Of a stretch of 64,000 nucleotides of DNA, positions 1-10,419 are shown piece after piece. Positions within the stretch are counted from its first letter, which is position 1. Each line of letters begins with the position of its first letter. This DNA is from Pseudeuparius sepicola. Its lineage: Eukaryota > Arthropoda > Insecta > Coleoptera > Anthribidae. The notes under the pieces were generated by a model. That model was given only the letters and a program-made list of their open reading frames with translations. It ran no database searches and was not told the DNA's origin. Where the stretch lies: assembly GCA_963920635.1 (NCBI GenBank), contig OY987300.1:59930915-59994914 (forward strand), in the 5' to 3' direction. The translations under genes and the position numbers were made by a program.

Positions 1-89
1 AAGCTGGATATAATGATTACGAAGTTTTATTAGAACCACCGACACAGGAAGAATCCGAAAAAACTATAAACCCATTAAAATCTTTATGA
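1..89 (+). CDS. 3' end of an unidentified reading frame
   Basis: From base 3 the plus strand is open for 28 codons, ending in LLEPPTQEESEKTINPLKSL and a TGA at 87-89. An AATAAA poly(A) signal follows at 104-109. The acidic, proline-containing tail and the close poly(A) signal are what the last exon of a gene or retroelement would look like. The upstream part lies outside the window, so the product cannot be named. A chance open frame of this length is also possible. Confidence 0.3.
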   Translation, partial: AGYNDYEVLLEPPTQEESEKTINPLKSL

Positions 90-139
90 CTATAACATAA
101 TTAAATAAAGGCAAGAAATCAAATGCATTTTCCATTATT

Positions 140-1213
140 ATATTATATGTATATTAATATTTAGTATACCCACCTTGGGATAGGATGACTTTCTGAACTC
201 TCCTGCTCATCGAATCTATGAGTTGGCAGCAGAGATCATGGGTTACGACTTCATCCCACGTTTGTTGAATCTTCTGCCAAAGTGCCTCCCTATTTTCGGG
301 TACGAAGTTCTCCATTGTCCGCGCCATTCTGCCCCACACATTCTCAATGGGATTCAAGTCAGGACTCTTCGCCGGCCATTGCAACTTTTCTACGTTGTTT
401 TCGGTGAACCATTCGCGAACTATTCTTGCTGTATGCACAGGAGCGTTATCATGCTGGAAAACGAAGCCATCGGGATACATTTCCGTTGCAGTTGGTAACA
501 ATCCGCCTTCGAGTATCTCGCAATAGCGAGCTGCTGTGAAGCGGTCGTCGATTCTCCAACAAATGCCAGGTCCACGGTAGCTTATCCAGGCCCATATGTT
601 GACGGAAAAATGCCCACTCCTTTTCCTGGGTGACACAAATCTTTCGTCATATCTTGAACTCACCGAAGGTCTATATACTCGCACTTTGCCATTGTAATGG
701 CTTTGAAAGATCTTTTCGTCGCTAAATATTACCTTCTCCCAATAATGTGGCGGTAAACGCTGAAACTCTCGGCATATCTGCAACCTGACTTCCTTATTAG
801 CCTCGGTCAGCTGAATTTTGTTGCTGGCCGTGCGAGATTTCAGATTGGCTGCATCTAATCTCCTTCGGGCAGTTCTAACACTTGCTGGAAATTGTGTTGC
901 AGATACTGCTTCAACGGCGGATTTAAACGGATTTGCAAGGCAAAAATTAGCTAGTTGCTCATCTTGTTGGTCAGACGTAATTTTCACATTTCCTCCTCTA
1001 TGTATGTTTTCCACGCTTCCGGTTTCGTCATATTTCCTCTTTATATTGAAAATGGTGCTTTTAGATACACCAAATTCTTCGGCCAGTCGGGAAATAGCCC
1101 AACCATTTTCTAGTTTGGCGATGATACGGTGCTTGACGGATTCACTCAAACGAGGCATAACGAACACTGTTAGTTACTCTCTCGAATTAGGATACTGACT
1201 AAATAATTTTAGC
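140..1213 (-). mobile_element. Tc1/mariner-like DNA transposon carrying an intact transposase
   Basis: The element holds one full-length transposase gene on the minus strand. The ends are not sharply defined. A short imperfect inverted match exists between the left end (around 140-166, tattaatatttagtatacc) and the right end (around 1190-1213, ggatactgactaaataattt). The motif cccacctt also occurs at both ends but in direct orientation. A TA target duplication could not be confirmed by eye. Confidence 0.6.
154..1167 (-). CDS. Tc1-like (DD34E) transposase, apparently intact
   Basis: The frame encodes 337 residues with no internal stop, the usual length for Tc1-family transposases (about 340). 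The N-terminal third is a paired-type helix-turn-helix DNA-binding region (AISRLAEEFGVSKSTIFNIK, residues about 28-47), followed by a basic linker. The catalytic domain has the three acidic residues of the DDE triad in FSDEK, HDNAPVHTA and SPDLNPIENVW. Exactly 34 residues separate the second Asp from the Glu, the DD34E signature of Tc1. The enzyme would excise the element and reinsert it at TA dinucleotides in the nucleus. The start could be the first Met or the one three codons later (MPRLSES), which resembles family starts better. The unbroken frame suggests a recent arrival, unlike the decayed transposases at 55-58 kb. Confidence 0.93.
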   Translation of the reverse strand: MFVMPRLSESVKHRIIAKLENGWAISRLAEEFGVSKSTIFNIKRKYDETGSVENIHRGGNVKITSDQQDEQLANFCLANPFKSAVEAVSATQFPASVRTARRRLDAANLKSRTASNKIQLTEANKEVRLQICREFQRLPPHYWEKVIFSDEKIFQSHYNGKVRVYRPSVSSRYDERFVSPRKRSGHFSVNIWAWISYRGPGICWRIDDRFTAARYCEILEGGLLPTATEMYPDGFVFQHDNAPVHTARIVREWFTENNVEKLQWPAKSPDLNPIENVWGRMARTMENFVPENREALWQKIQQTWDEVVTHDLCCQLIDSMSRRVQKVILSQGGYTKY

Positions 1214-1462
1214 CCACCCACCTTAGTATTTATACAAAGGGCTAGGAGCAGGTATAATCGATATTTTCAAAATCTACATCCAATTCAATATTACAATTAT
1301 TAAGTTAATCCCCTAAATTTAGTTATATTAAGTGCAGGTAGGTATAATTAATAAATACCTATTTAAAAAGATATAAATATCTATGCTAAAATATTTCAAC
1401 TCAGGTAATCCGATAATCCATTAATTTTGTGCCATACATTTTCTAATTAATATTAAGAGCCC
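1168..1462. other. Spacer without recognisable features
   Basis: This AT-rich stretch upstream of the Tc1-like transposase shows no coding potential or repeat structure that I can see. Confidence 0.5.
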
Positions 1463-2256
1463 CCATATCTACTTTTAAACATATTATACAAATCCTTGAA
1501 ATCTTTAATTTTTGAGATAATCGCTTGATCTGTTTTTTGTCCGAAAGGACTTCAAAAGCCGCTTATTTTAGCAATCCTGCCATTTTCAAATTGCAAATCC
1601 AGGGCCGGCTACGATTTTTTTATTCCCCCGATTTTCACAAAAACCATTTAGCCATTTTTTATTTAAAATCTGACACCACAGCGTCAATCAGGACAGTCGA
1701 AAACCCTTTATATACCAAATTTGAACAAAAAATATAGAGAGAGTTCTATTCTACAGGATGTCAAAATTGAGCAAAATAGGAAATTTAAAGAAACCTCTTC
1801 AGGCATCTCTGGCGAGTCAAGTCATAAAAATTCAGCATTTTCAGATGGGGCAGAGAAAAATACCCTGTATTGAATCTTTGCACACCAACACTTTGAGTGG
1901 TTCTGTTGACAATTAAACTATTTTGACGGGATTCCATGGCACACTTGACTCGCCAAATGCCTGTAAATTTCCTATTTTGCTGAACCTTGACATCCTGTAG
2001 AATAGATCTCTCTCTAAATTCTTTGTTCAAATTTGGTATATAAAGGGGTTTTAGGGGGATCCTGATTAACGCTGTATTGGTAGATTTTAAATAAAAAAAC
2101 ACTCAAAAATCGTAGCCGGACCTGGATTTGCCTTTTGAAAATGATAGGAAGGCTAAAAGAAGCGATTTTTGAAGGCCTTTCACACAAAGAATGTTCAGGG
2201 ATTATCTCCAAAAATAAAGATTTTATTAATTTGCATATGTTTAAAAGTAGACACCC
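1463..2256. repeat. Foldback element, arms of about 300-400 bp
   Basis: The left half (about 1463-1800) returns as an imperfect reverse complement in the right half (about 1930-2256). Matching landmarks are atctacttttaaacat/atgtttaaaagtaga at the outer ends, the pair around 1606/2111 (ccggctacgat), and the pair around 1705/2030 (tttatataccaaatttgaac). The right end carries the acaccctgta motif found at the ends of several repeats in this window. It has no coding capacity. A shorter related piece (agatggggcagagaaaaa-like) occurs near 28015-28065. Confidence 0.75.
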
Positions 2257-2349
2257 TGTATATTAAATTATTGTTTTTGAGAAATTCTTCGGAATTCTAT
2301 TGTGGCTCAAATTGACTATGGATTTACCTAATTTCATATTCCTAATTAA

Positions 2350-2595
2350 TACAGGGTGCTGGCAGCAAAGGAAGGAAACTCGAGAAAAAGCAACTTTTAT
2401 TGTGGTGTTGATTCTAATCTCAGCCTTGATATTTATTATTTTTTTATTTCATTATCATAAATACTAGACGGTATAGTAACATGATAAAATAGTACGAAAT
2501 ATTAAATACCAACACTGGGGTTGGAATTATTACCAGCACAAAGTTGCATTTTCCTCGAATTTTGTCCCTTTGCTGTGAGAGGCTGGAGGCTGTAA
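2350..2595. repeat. Small inverted-repeat element with an ACAGGGTG end
   Basis: The left arm (2351-2402) starts with acagggtgctggcagcaaagg. Its reverse complement appears imperfectly at 2538-2595 (aaagttgcattttcctcga, then ccctttgctg). The arms are about 50 bp and the element about 245 bp. It lies about 95 bp from the end of the preceding foldback and could be part of a composite repeat. Confidence 0.45.
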
Positions 2596-3440
2596 TTTGC
2601 ATTTTATGGTTCTATTTTTAGCAGACCGGCCGGCTGCAGACTCCAGCGCGATGTTGCCGTCTCCGCGCGCCCTGTAACGATAGCCACGAGAAACCTCTTC
2701 AGGTCGTTCGATACCAACTGTCCGCGACTGTACATCAGTGTCGCAGATAATGGCGTTATCGTTAAATTGTAGTCCCACTTTTGATAGCGCCATTTTGTAA
2801 GAGCTCCTTTTTCTACATACAGAACGATGATTTTTGGCTTGGAAAGAAATGCAGTTTTGTAGGCCCAATTTAACGCGCATTGTAAATTTTTGAAAAAGTC
2901 ATGGATTCCTAGATATTTTGAAAACACGAAATTTTGGCGTTATAGCTTCGTTGTTTCTGATTTTAGATAAAAAGTTGAAATGCCTCTACCTACTTATTTT
3001 CTTTTATTTCTTATCAAAAATAAAATAATTATGTTTTTTTGGAGGTCATTTATTAACAAATATAACGAAAACAAATCAAATGGACTTTGTACATTCAAAA
3101 ATATATCCGGCTTTCTGACTAATTATTATGACTAAATAGTTCTTTCGCGATATATAAAAACAGTTCTGGTTCAACACAACATATATGTAGAGTTTTGACA
3201 GTCGCACCAGCTTCCAACACCACAGTACAGTTCATAAAATTTAACTAGACACGCCGCAGGAATGCTTGGAATGCATCCTAGTGGGGAACGGCGCACCATT
3301 GGCTGATGCCTTCTATCCCTACTACGATCGCTATTGACGACAAGGTTGTCATTTATACGACATCGCATTTAAATTACTACATCTGTCGATAAAGAGTAAC
3401 AAAGACGATTTACAAACATTTGGCGACAGCGCCCGGCTGC
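2596..3440. other. Intergenic sequence, no gene recognised
   Basis: Overlapping short open frames at 2604-2927 on the minus strand show no family resemblance and run in two frames at once, which argues against real coding. The 2620-2730 part is more GC-rich than its surroundings and may be a repeat remnant. Confidence 0.4.
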
Positions 3441-3454
3441 ATTTTTCCGTTTCT

Positions 3455-3605
3455 ATAGGTACGGTTAGCGCAACCGAGTGCGCTAATCGTATAGGAAACG
3501 GAGGCGATACCTGCTTTCCGTCTCCTATACGGCTAGCGCAACCAAGTGCGCTAATCGTGTAGGAAACGGAGGCGAGACCTCCATCTCCGTTCCCTAAGGG
3601 GTTAG
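3455..3605. repeat. GC-rich 68-bp tandem duplication
   Basis: Two copies begin at 3461 and 3529 (acggttagcgcaacc / acggctagcgcaacc) and continue through tgcgctaatcg and taggaaacggaggcga. Between them lies a diverged inverted copy of the unit's end (tttccgtctcctatac). The GC content stands out from the AT-rich surroundings. No gene is apparent. Confidence 0.7.
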
Positions 3606-4994
3606 CGCCCACACATGCCAATAATCACTCTACAATGAGCTTTCTAGGTGTACCTTCTTTGTAGGTACCTACATACAGAGTGTTGATAAAGTAACTATAT
3701 ACAAAATTTCAAGGGTAGATTCTTGGGTCGATTTAAAGAAAAAACTTTATATGAACAACAGAGCTCCTTAAGAGTTTCCTTTTTGAGATACAGGATGTTG
3801 AAATTTCCAGAAAAATATCTAAAATTTTGAATAGCTTTTCTGTAAATCATGAATAAATCGAAGCCAAACTTAAAAGACAACAATAAGTTGTCCCAGTTTG
3901 TTGCAATAATGTGTTATTTATTTAAGTTATCCTACAGCTGGTTGCAACTGTGTTATTTAGCATTAGTAAAATAACTTTAATAATTCCATCACAAAACTCG
4001 TGTTTGCCTTGAAACCCTGACAGATATGGAAAAAAGTCAAAAGATGACTTTTGTAGAGAATTTTATGGTCTCTCAAAAAATGTAATAAAATGTTGTATCA
4101 CACAGAGGCGGACTATAGTTTGTTGCAAATTAAGTAATGTCGATCCTTCGCAACTACGCCACTGACAGCCCCCATAAGTCTAGTATTCAAGGGTCGATCA
4201 ATAAGTAATAATTATATTTAACGGCAGGTGGTGTTGATAAGGGAATTTGACATTTGCGCCCTGTCATCTGTTAAACCACACCATACTAAATTTCAGACTC
4301 ATTTATATAGGTTAGTTTTTATTTTGAAATAAACGATAGAAAATTTAATTTTGAGCAAAAAAGTTCATATAAACATTATTTTGTTAAATGGTTTATTATT
4401 AACAGAGTACACAGAATACGGGTACAAAATGCGATAAACTGAAGTTACCAGCTTTTTATTGTTATAACCAGTATAATATGTCTCTTGTCAATTTACCCTA
4501 TAAAACTTCTGGATTTTGAACAAACAGAGTAAATCCAAGTTGCTGCTCAGAAAAACTTATAATTTCGGGAATGGATTCAACTCTGTATTTAGAAAGTGAC
4601 ACATTTTGGGGCCTACGTATATAAGCACTTTTTTGCTCTTTTTGCACAAACAACTGATTGCAGAGGTTTGAAAAGCACAAAAGAACAAATTAATAAATTA
4701 ATTAAAAAAATTATTTCTTTACTAGGTATTCCAAATCCAAAGGAAATTCCAAAATAATTTTAAAAATCCTAGTCCTTTCAAACAGAGCCGTAACTTGCCT
4801 ATAGATTACGCCCGGTGCCAAATCTGATAAATGCGCCCCCCCCCCCATTTTCAGAAATCTTATAAAACTTTGTATATGATAAGAATTTGCAAATATATTA
4901 CATTTGAAATAAACTTACGGTTATTTTTTGATTTTCTATCACCTGTTGAAGTGTCCCTCTTTAAAACCAAACTGTAGCCCAATAAAGATGTAAG
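3606..4994. other. Intergenic sequence, no gene recognised
   Basis: No convincing coding frame is seen. There is a degenerate tacaggatgttgaaa motif near 3790, akin to the transposon-end motif elsewhere in the window, and a run of 12 C near 4837. Confidence 0.4.
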
Positions 4995-5645
4995 TTTTGC
5001 AAAAAAAAAATCCAAACAGGATGATTTTTTTCAGGGTTGCTTCGGGACTGCCTCCTGAGTGTACAACCAAAAGATTACACTCGATCTTCTGTTACGAATT
5101 GCGCTATAGGGTGGTTTCCTAAACAATGTGGGTGGTTTTCTAAACATTTTCTAGAGCAAAATGACCCTAATAAAAGTTGTAGGGGATCAAAATATGAAAA
5201 ACTTTGCCTCATAATTCTTTCTTTTATCTCTAATACGTAACGAGTTACAGCTCATTACTTATTTGACAAAAATTCCTCACGCTGCAGGAGTGGTCTTGTA
5301 AACATTTTTTGTACAAAACAATGATCTTAATAAAAGTTTTATAAGAGTGTCTCTAATACTTAATGATTTAGAGGGCATTATATGACAAAAATTAATTAAA
5401 CAAGTATTGGATACACACAAAAAAAAATTAGAAGAAAAAGTTTACCAGAAGTTCATCCTCTAAAACTTTTATTAAGGTCATTTTTTTTGTAAAAAAATGT
5501 TTACAAGACCACCCCTGCAATAATTTGTTATGTATTACAGATACAAAAAAAATTATAAGGAAAAGTTGTTCATGCTTTGATTCCCTACAACTTTTATTAG
5601 GGTCATTTTGCTATAAAAAAATGTTTAGGAAACCACCTATATATA
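4995..5645. repeat. Foldback repeat, family A copy 1
   Basis: 5110-5400 is an imperfect inverted copy of 5405-5645: cctaataaaagttgtaggg pairs with ccctacaacttttattagg, and tggtcttgtaaacat pairs with atgtttacaagacca. A reverse-complement copy of the left half lies at 53590-53980, sharing the ctctaatacgtaacgagttacag block. The element is non-coding and dispersed. Confidence 0.75.
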
Positions 5646-5722
5646 CCTATATATTGAACTTCTTCGGGGCTAAAAAACGTGTATGTAATGTAAAAAATTC
5701 AAATAATAATAATAATAGTTAT

Positions 5723-5826
5723 TTATGTACCAAGGCACTGAAGTTCAACTTTTTATGACTCATGTGGAATTTAGTTAAGAATAAACCACATGAGTAATAA
5801 AAAGAACTTCAGTGCCGAGGTACATA
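5723..5826. repeat. Hairpin with ~40-bp arms
   Basis: The segment starting atgtaccaaggcactgaag is repeated in reverse complement as cttcagtgccgaggtacat, with near-perfect arms of about 40 bp around a loop of about 20 bp. It looks like a very small MITE or the remnant of one. Confidence 0.75.
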
Positions 5827-6558
5827 TTATATTTTTTTTATTAGGCAAGAAAATAATAATAAGGGATCACCCACCTGTCCATGAACAGACTACGCGCGGC
5901 GTTGCTTGACTTTGACGATCGCTCTACCTAGGTCAAGTAAGACAAGACACGGGATCTTGGTACAGAAAAACCAAACTGCTGCTTCTCGTGCAGCCTACAC
6001 AACAAATCTATCGATATTCAAATTTACTAAAATATGTATACTGAAGGATTGCGCTTCTATAGGAAACAATTTCGCAATGTGTACGAAAAGTTAAATGGGC
6101 CTTTATCGGCCGGGTTATGAATATTTGGTCACTTTTGACGGGCGATTTCTCCGCGTCTGACGTTTGATGTTTACATCTCGGCAAGGCCTACTTATTGAAA
6201 AAATCGTACAATAATGTAGCCCATTATTGTACGATTTCTGTGCTTTTAATTACGATTTTGGGACACTTTAATGCCGATTTCAAGAAAAATACATTATTTG
6301 TATTTTGTATTTTATAAACCTAGAAATTAATACTTCAATCTAATAGTGTCTTTTAACAATTTTATTTGAATCTTTTACATTTAATACCTACATATTTTTT
6401 TAGCCTTGAAGAAGTTCAAAACATTGAACCAAAGCTGGGTTGTTTGAAATAAGTGTAGTAAATACTTTTTGACTGCAAACCCGTTATTCTCATTTCTACA
6501 ATTACTCGACACAGCCGTATTACAAGACATTCATAAAATCATAAATAATGATAAAGAA
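5827..6558. other. Intergenic sequence with a short palindrome
   Basis: No gene is seen. A 15-bp inverted repeat (aaatcgtacaataat / attattgtacgattt) sits at about 6201-6237. Confidence 0.45.
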
Positions 6559-6729
6559 TTTTTTAGTACCTGTAATTATAAATAATAAAGCATATTTTAG
6601 TGGCATATGAGGTAAGTACCTACAGTAGGAATGCCGGGTTCGAGTCCCGGCTGGAGTGCATTTTTCAATTGATATCTTTTACCTGGTATGCCACTAAAAC
6701 ATTATTTATTATTTGCAATTACTAAAAAA
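6559..6729. repeat. Hairpin element enclosing a tRNA-like T-arm / B box
   Basis: The arms of about 55 bp (6559-6617 and 6675-6729) are imperfect reverse complements: ttttttagta, aataataaa and ttttagtggcat pair with atgccactaaaa, ttattatt and tactaaaaaa. The loop contains ccgggttcgagtcccgg, a perfect 5-bp tRNA T-stem and loop that also matches the RNA polymerase III B box (GGTTCGANTCC). It is followed by a T run at 6661-6665. The left arm contains tggcatatgagg, which resembles an A box. A full cloverleaf cannot be drawn, so this is called tRNA-like rather than a tRNA gene. Confidence 0.65.
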
Positions 6730-7515
6730 TGTTTCTTTGTTAATATTCTTGGCTGGGCATTGTAGGTTAATTTCCATGTTCGACACTGGCATTAAGTCAA
6801 CTTTGTGGGTCCGGCCCGGCGACCCTACCATGACTACCATGATGCGCCCGGTGCAGGGGCACCGGTCGCACCGCGCTATAGTTCGACACTGCTTTCAAAC
6901 CTTGGCAGTGGGTTTATTTGTACTTAAATAGAGTTGAAAACATTCCAGAAGTTATCACTTTTTCTGTGCATCAACTTGGACTTACTCTGTTTGCTTAAAA
7001 TCCAGTAGTTTTAGGGAGAATTGCAAACAAACAATTTTTATGTAAAAATGAATGAGCAATTCAAAAATGCTGTTGAAACACCCCGGCCCCAGAGCCGTTG
7101 GTTCATAGATTTTTTCTGGTAATATCTGCTTATTCTTATTCTATATTTACGATATTTTCCCCTTCAAATTATAAATATTTTTTTGTAAATATTTCTTTCG
7201 AGATAAAAAGCATTTCCAATAACCGCCTATAAAGAAACGGGCAGACCAACCTGCGCTCGGGCCCTACGCCACATCTGGTCGACACTCGCACCTAGTCTCC
7301 AGAGCCCTTTTGTTTTCGACCTACGCCATTGTCAAGGCACTCCTCAGAATTCGCCGCTTTTTGGAAAAGTGAAATGCAGTCTGTTTTTTGTTAGTCAATG
7401 CCCACATCTGTTAACCAGCCTCTAGGATCGAAATGGGCCTTTTCTCAACTTCTAAGAACTTCCCTAGACGGGCCGCCCCAAAAAGGGTGCGCCATTTTTC
7501 TCTTCTTTGTTTCTT
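6730..7515. other. Intergenic sequence, no gene recognised
   Basis: It contains scattered GC-rich patches (6800-6880, 7245-7320) but no frame that resembles a known protein. Confidence 0.4.
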
Positions 7516-7520
7516 TGCGG

Positions 7521-7555
7521 ATAAATAGCGTAGGCAGGCTCACTTCAGGATCAGT
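7521..7555 (+). promoter_or_regulatory. Candidate core promoter: TATA box and initiator
   Basis: An ataaata at 7521-7527 is followed 30 bp later by TCAGT at 7551-7555, the arthropod initiator consensus, at the canonical spacing. It opens a GC-rich island and precedes an ATG exon with a good splice donor, so it may drive Lsd-1 or an unrecognised transcript. A long terminal repeat of a retrotransposon could show the same pair; no partner LTR was found in the window. Confidence 0.45.
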
Positions 7556-7571
7556 CCCCTCTGATCCCCCA

Positions 7572-7704
7572 AACTGACGTGTGAGCTAGGCCGTTCGCCA
7601 TTGAGTGAAAAGTCGTTGCTTTGCCGAAGTTTCCTAACAAACTGAAGTGTGAGCTAGGCCGTTCGCCTCGAGTGAAAAGTCGTTGCTTTGCCGAAGTTTT
7701 CCTT
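7572..7704 (+). repeat. Two tandem 68-bp copies just downstream of the candidate initiator
   Basis: gtgagctaggccgttcgcc begins at 7581 and again at 7649. Both are followed by gagtgaaaagtcgttgc and tttgccgaagttt. The copies are nearly identical, so the duplication is recent or maintained. It would lie in the 5' untranslated region of any transcript starting at 7551. Confidence 0.8.
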
Positions 7705-7844
7705 CCCCTAACCTTATCCCATTCGGGAGTGCATTCGCGTACCTCGTGCTCGAAAGTGCTAAACGCGTTCCGTAAATTCACGCCGTTCGTGTACTTACTT
7801 CGTTCCCGAAAGTTACAAACGTAGTCGCGTAAGTGTAATTCACG

Positions 7845-7911
7845 ATGAAAGTCGGACCTATTACGCGGAGTGTTCGCGAGTTGCCCCGCGAGAACCTGAA
7901 CCGGGAACTAG
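7845..7911 (+). other. Candidate alternative first coding exon (22 codons plus 1 base)
   Basis: ATG at 7845 opens MKVGPITRSVRELPRENLNREL and ends at a strong donor (ctag|gtgagt). The exon ends in phase 1, and the first recognised Lsd-1 exon (17702) starts with the other two bases of a codon, so a join would read ...NREL-V-APSKKN in frame. Perilipin-1 proteins usually have short, variable N-termini, so the family gives no support for or against. It could equally be the start of an unrelated transcript. Confidence 0.3.
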
Positions 7912-9540
7912 GTGAGTATAAACCGCTGATTTCCATTTTGCTGCTGTCCTCTGGTCACGGCATCTTTCATATCTTCGCGGCTTCTTTAATTTATTCACGG
8001 AGCTCTAAGTTAGGTGCAGCTTCTTTAATTTCCACGACATCCTTTATTTTCCCGGCTTCTCTGGTATGTTTACAGCTTGCCCCATTCATTCACGGCATCT
8101 CTAATTTATTCACGATTTCTCTAATTCATTTCCGTCACCTTTAATGTATGCATAGCATGGACGAGTAGTCTCTTATAAAAAGGGTTTTTGAGGGAGATAT
8201 ATTTTTATTCTATCTATTGCGGGAATATGTATCTCGTCGAGTAAACAAACTATTTGCATTTTATTCTTTGACCGCAGCGCGCCACTGAAAACACAGCTGT
8301 CATGCAATCCATTTTATAATAATAATATGTTCTATTATATTTTTGATCAGATATCTACAAGACTACAAATTACCTCTCATTCCAGTAACAGTGTCTGTGT
8401 ACGCGTATGTTTGTCTTGTTTATCCTTACCAAAAACACTACTTTTTCTGAAGCCAACATGGTACTAAAAACAGTTCGCCCGGTAGCGAACTGCCGATGGA
8501 ACGGCAACATATTGTCCAGACAAGCTTTTTCTTATTTTTAATTCAATACCGACGAGATCTGTATTCCGCCATCACTCACTCAACTTTGCATTTATCTGTT
8601 CAGCACGGCGCACGCGCCGCGTGTTGTACACACACACACGCCTTGCCCACGTCAGGGAGACCCATGGTCATGGATACAATAACAATGTTAATGTACATAC
8701 CATAGGCGACAGGCTAAACAAAAATAACCTTTAATTCTTAGACGCTCTTGTACATATGTGTACTGTATAATCAAATTTAGCTGTTTTCCGCTGTACGTGT
8801 CGCTCTCACCGAGAGGACACCCACCTACATTTAATTAGAGAGTTGTTTTGAACTACACCATTCCTACTACACGATTTATTCTTGTGAGAATTAATTAATT
8901 CAGTAAACCAGCCGTGTAGTTAAACACTCGACCAAGCGTGGTGCTATGTTGGAGGACGCCCTGTCCGATTGGTTGTCAGTTAGCACCTCTGTTACCGAAC
9001 GTAACTCGACCGGTTAAGGTCCCGGGGGAGACTCCCCGACCGAGGGATGTCAAACCCGGTCCGCGACTGGACGGGTTTCGTTTCTCCCTACCTGCACACA
9101 CACCTGAATCCCTGCGATCCGTCGTTACCGGAAGAGAGGAGAACCCCTGTGGCTACAGCTGGCTATCCTGGTCCGAGAGAGGCTGAAGGTCCAATGTGAC
9201 CTGGTAAAGACTGCCACGATTCTATAGGTGCCTACATAACTATATATCTACCTACGGGTGTTACCTGAACCAATCGGCGGTGTGACCGCCGATATACACC
9301 TCGTACGATCCAGTATTTACCCACACGAGTTTTGTGGTCAATATCAGCCAAACGCTTAACCTTCCCAGGGCGAAGGAGTATAAGTCGTGTATGTGCTGCC
9401 TTGGATAGGTTTTCGTTGGGAGTCCGGCGGGGTTTTATTTAGGTTTTCCTCGCCGTGTCCGGGCTAATGCCCTACCAACACCATGTAATAGGTAGGAAGT
9501 CGGGTCCTAAACCGCAACATAATTAATAAACGAGACCTAT
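7912..9540. other. GC-rich island without a recognised gene
   Basis: 8000-8130 holds degenerate tandem units of roughly 22-25 bp (cggcttctttaattta, cggcatctctaattta). 8900-9500 is much more GC-rich than its flanks and ends at an aataaa (9524-9529). An 82-codon open frame at 8938-9186 has no family resemblance. The island could be a CpG-type promoter region, a non-coding exon cluster or a piece of a retroelement. Confidence 0.4.
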
Positions 9541-10415
9541 TAATTATGCAATGAACAAATCTTTGTCTTATTTACTATTTTCCCTCACAGCTGACTATAC
9601 AAACTAGGTCAAAATAAATTTTATTGCGGTAGCCTCGTCTACCTAATACTATCATAAAATAACCAGTGCACAAGTGTTTATGGCTGCACCCCACAGTTAG
9701 ATTAACAAATATGCAATCAATACTTTAAAAATTACTAAGGTTACAAATAAACAAAACACAACGTAGAACAAGGTCCTAACCAATTAAACTAGACGATCAT
9801 GCCAATTAAAACTTCCTTTCTTCGGCACCGTAAGGGGCCGAGGGTTGGGACGTTACACTGTCAAATTTACCAAGAACCCATGGGCGTAGAACTTATTTTT
9901 AAAAAGGAGCGTATCCTAATTTCCCGTACGCCATTGGTTATTGCATTTTATGCCCGAATAGTAATAGTATGTACTGAATTTTAAGTTAATATATCATTCG
10001 TCGTTTTTGAGATGTTATTAATAAACCGTTTAAAAAAATAAATTTTAATACCCTGTATCTTTTTTATTAAGCATTTCCGGACCCATGTACCCATGAACTT
10101 TTTTGCTCAAAATGAAATTTTCTTTCATTTATTTCAAAACTGGGACACCCTGTATATTAGGCAGGTTGGAGTGGAAGGCAGCAACTAATATCCCTGATTT
10201 CATTGATTTCCGATCGACACATTGTACCATTCGAGAAACTGCCACACTATATCTCGATATATAGGGCTTTAGGTGTTACTGTATACTAACTGCTATAAAA
10301 ATATTAAATGGAAAACACATGATGTTGAAAGTCCATAGAAATAGCGGTAACTCGGGCTTTGACGGTGCCTCATGCGGGCACCGTGGAGTTTGTACCCAAC
10401 AAATTGCATCATAAT
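9541..10415. other. Intergenic sequence with a dispersed repeat fragment
   Basis: 9905-10165 resembles 13541-13790: both share tacgccattgg, ccctgtatct and ttaagc, followed by a gaactttttgct-like stretch. It ends near gacaccctgtatatt (10143). No gene is seen. Confidence 0.45.
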
Positions 10416-10419
10416 AGCC

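Noticed and set aside
168..1225. cccacctt copies at both ends as terminal inverted repeats of the Tc1-like element
   Set aside because: The two copies are in direct, not inverted, orientation, so they cannot be the transposon's terminal repeats.
2530..2927. Two overlapping minus-strand open frames of 107 and 116 codons
   Set aside because: They occupy the same DNA in different frames, show no family motif and lie next to repeat elements.
8938..9186. 82-codon open frame in the GC-rich island
   Set aside because: GC-rich DNA has fewer stops by chance; no domain, no repeated pattern and no splice-compatible partner exon was found.
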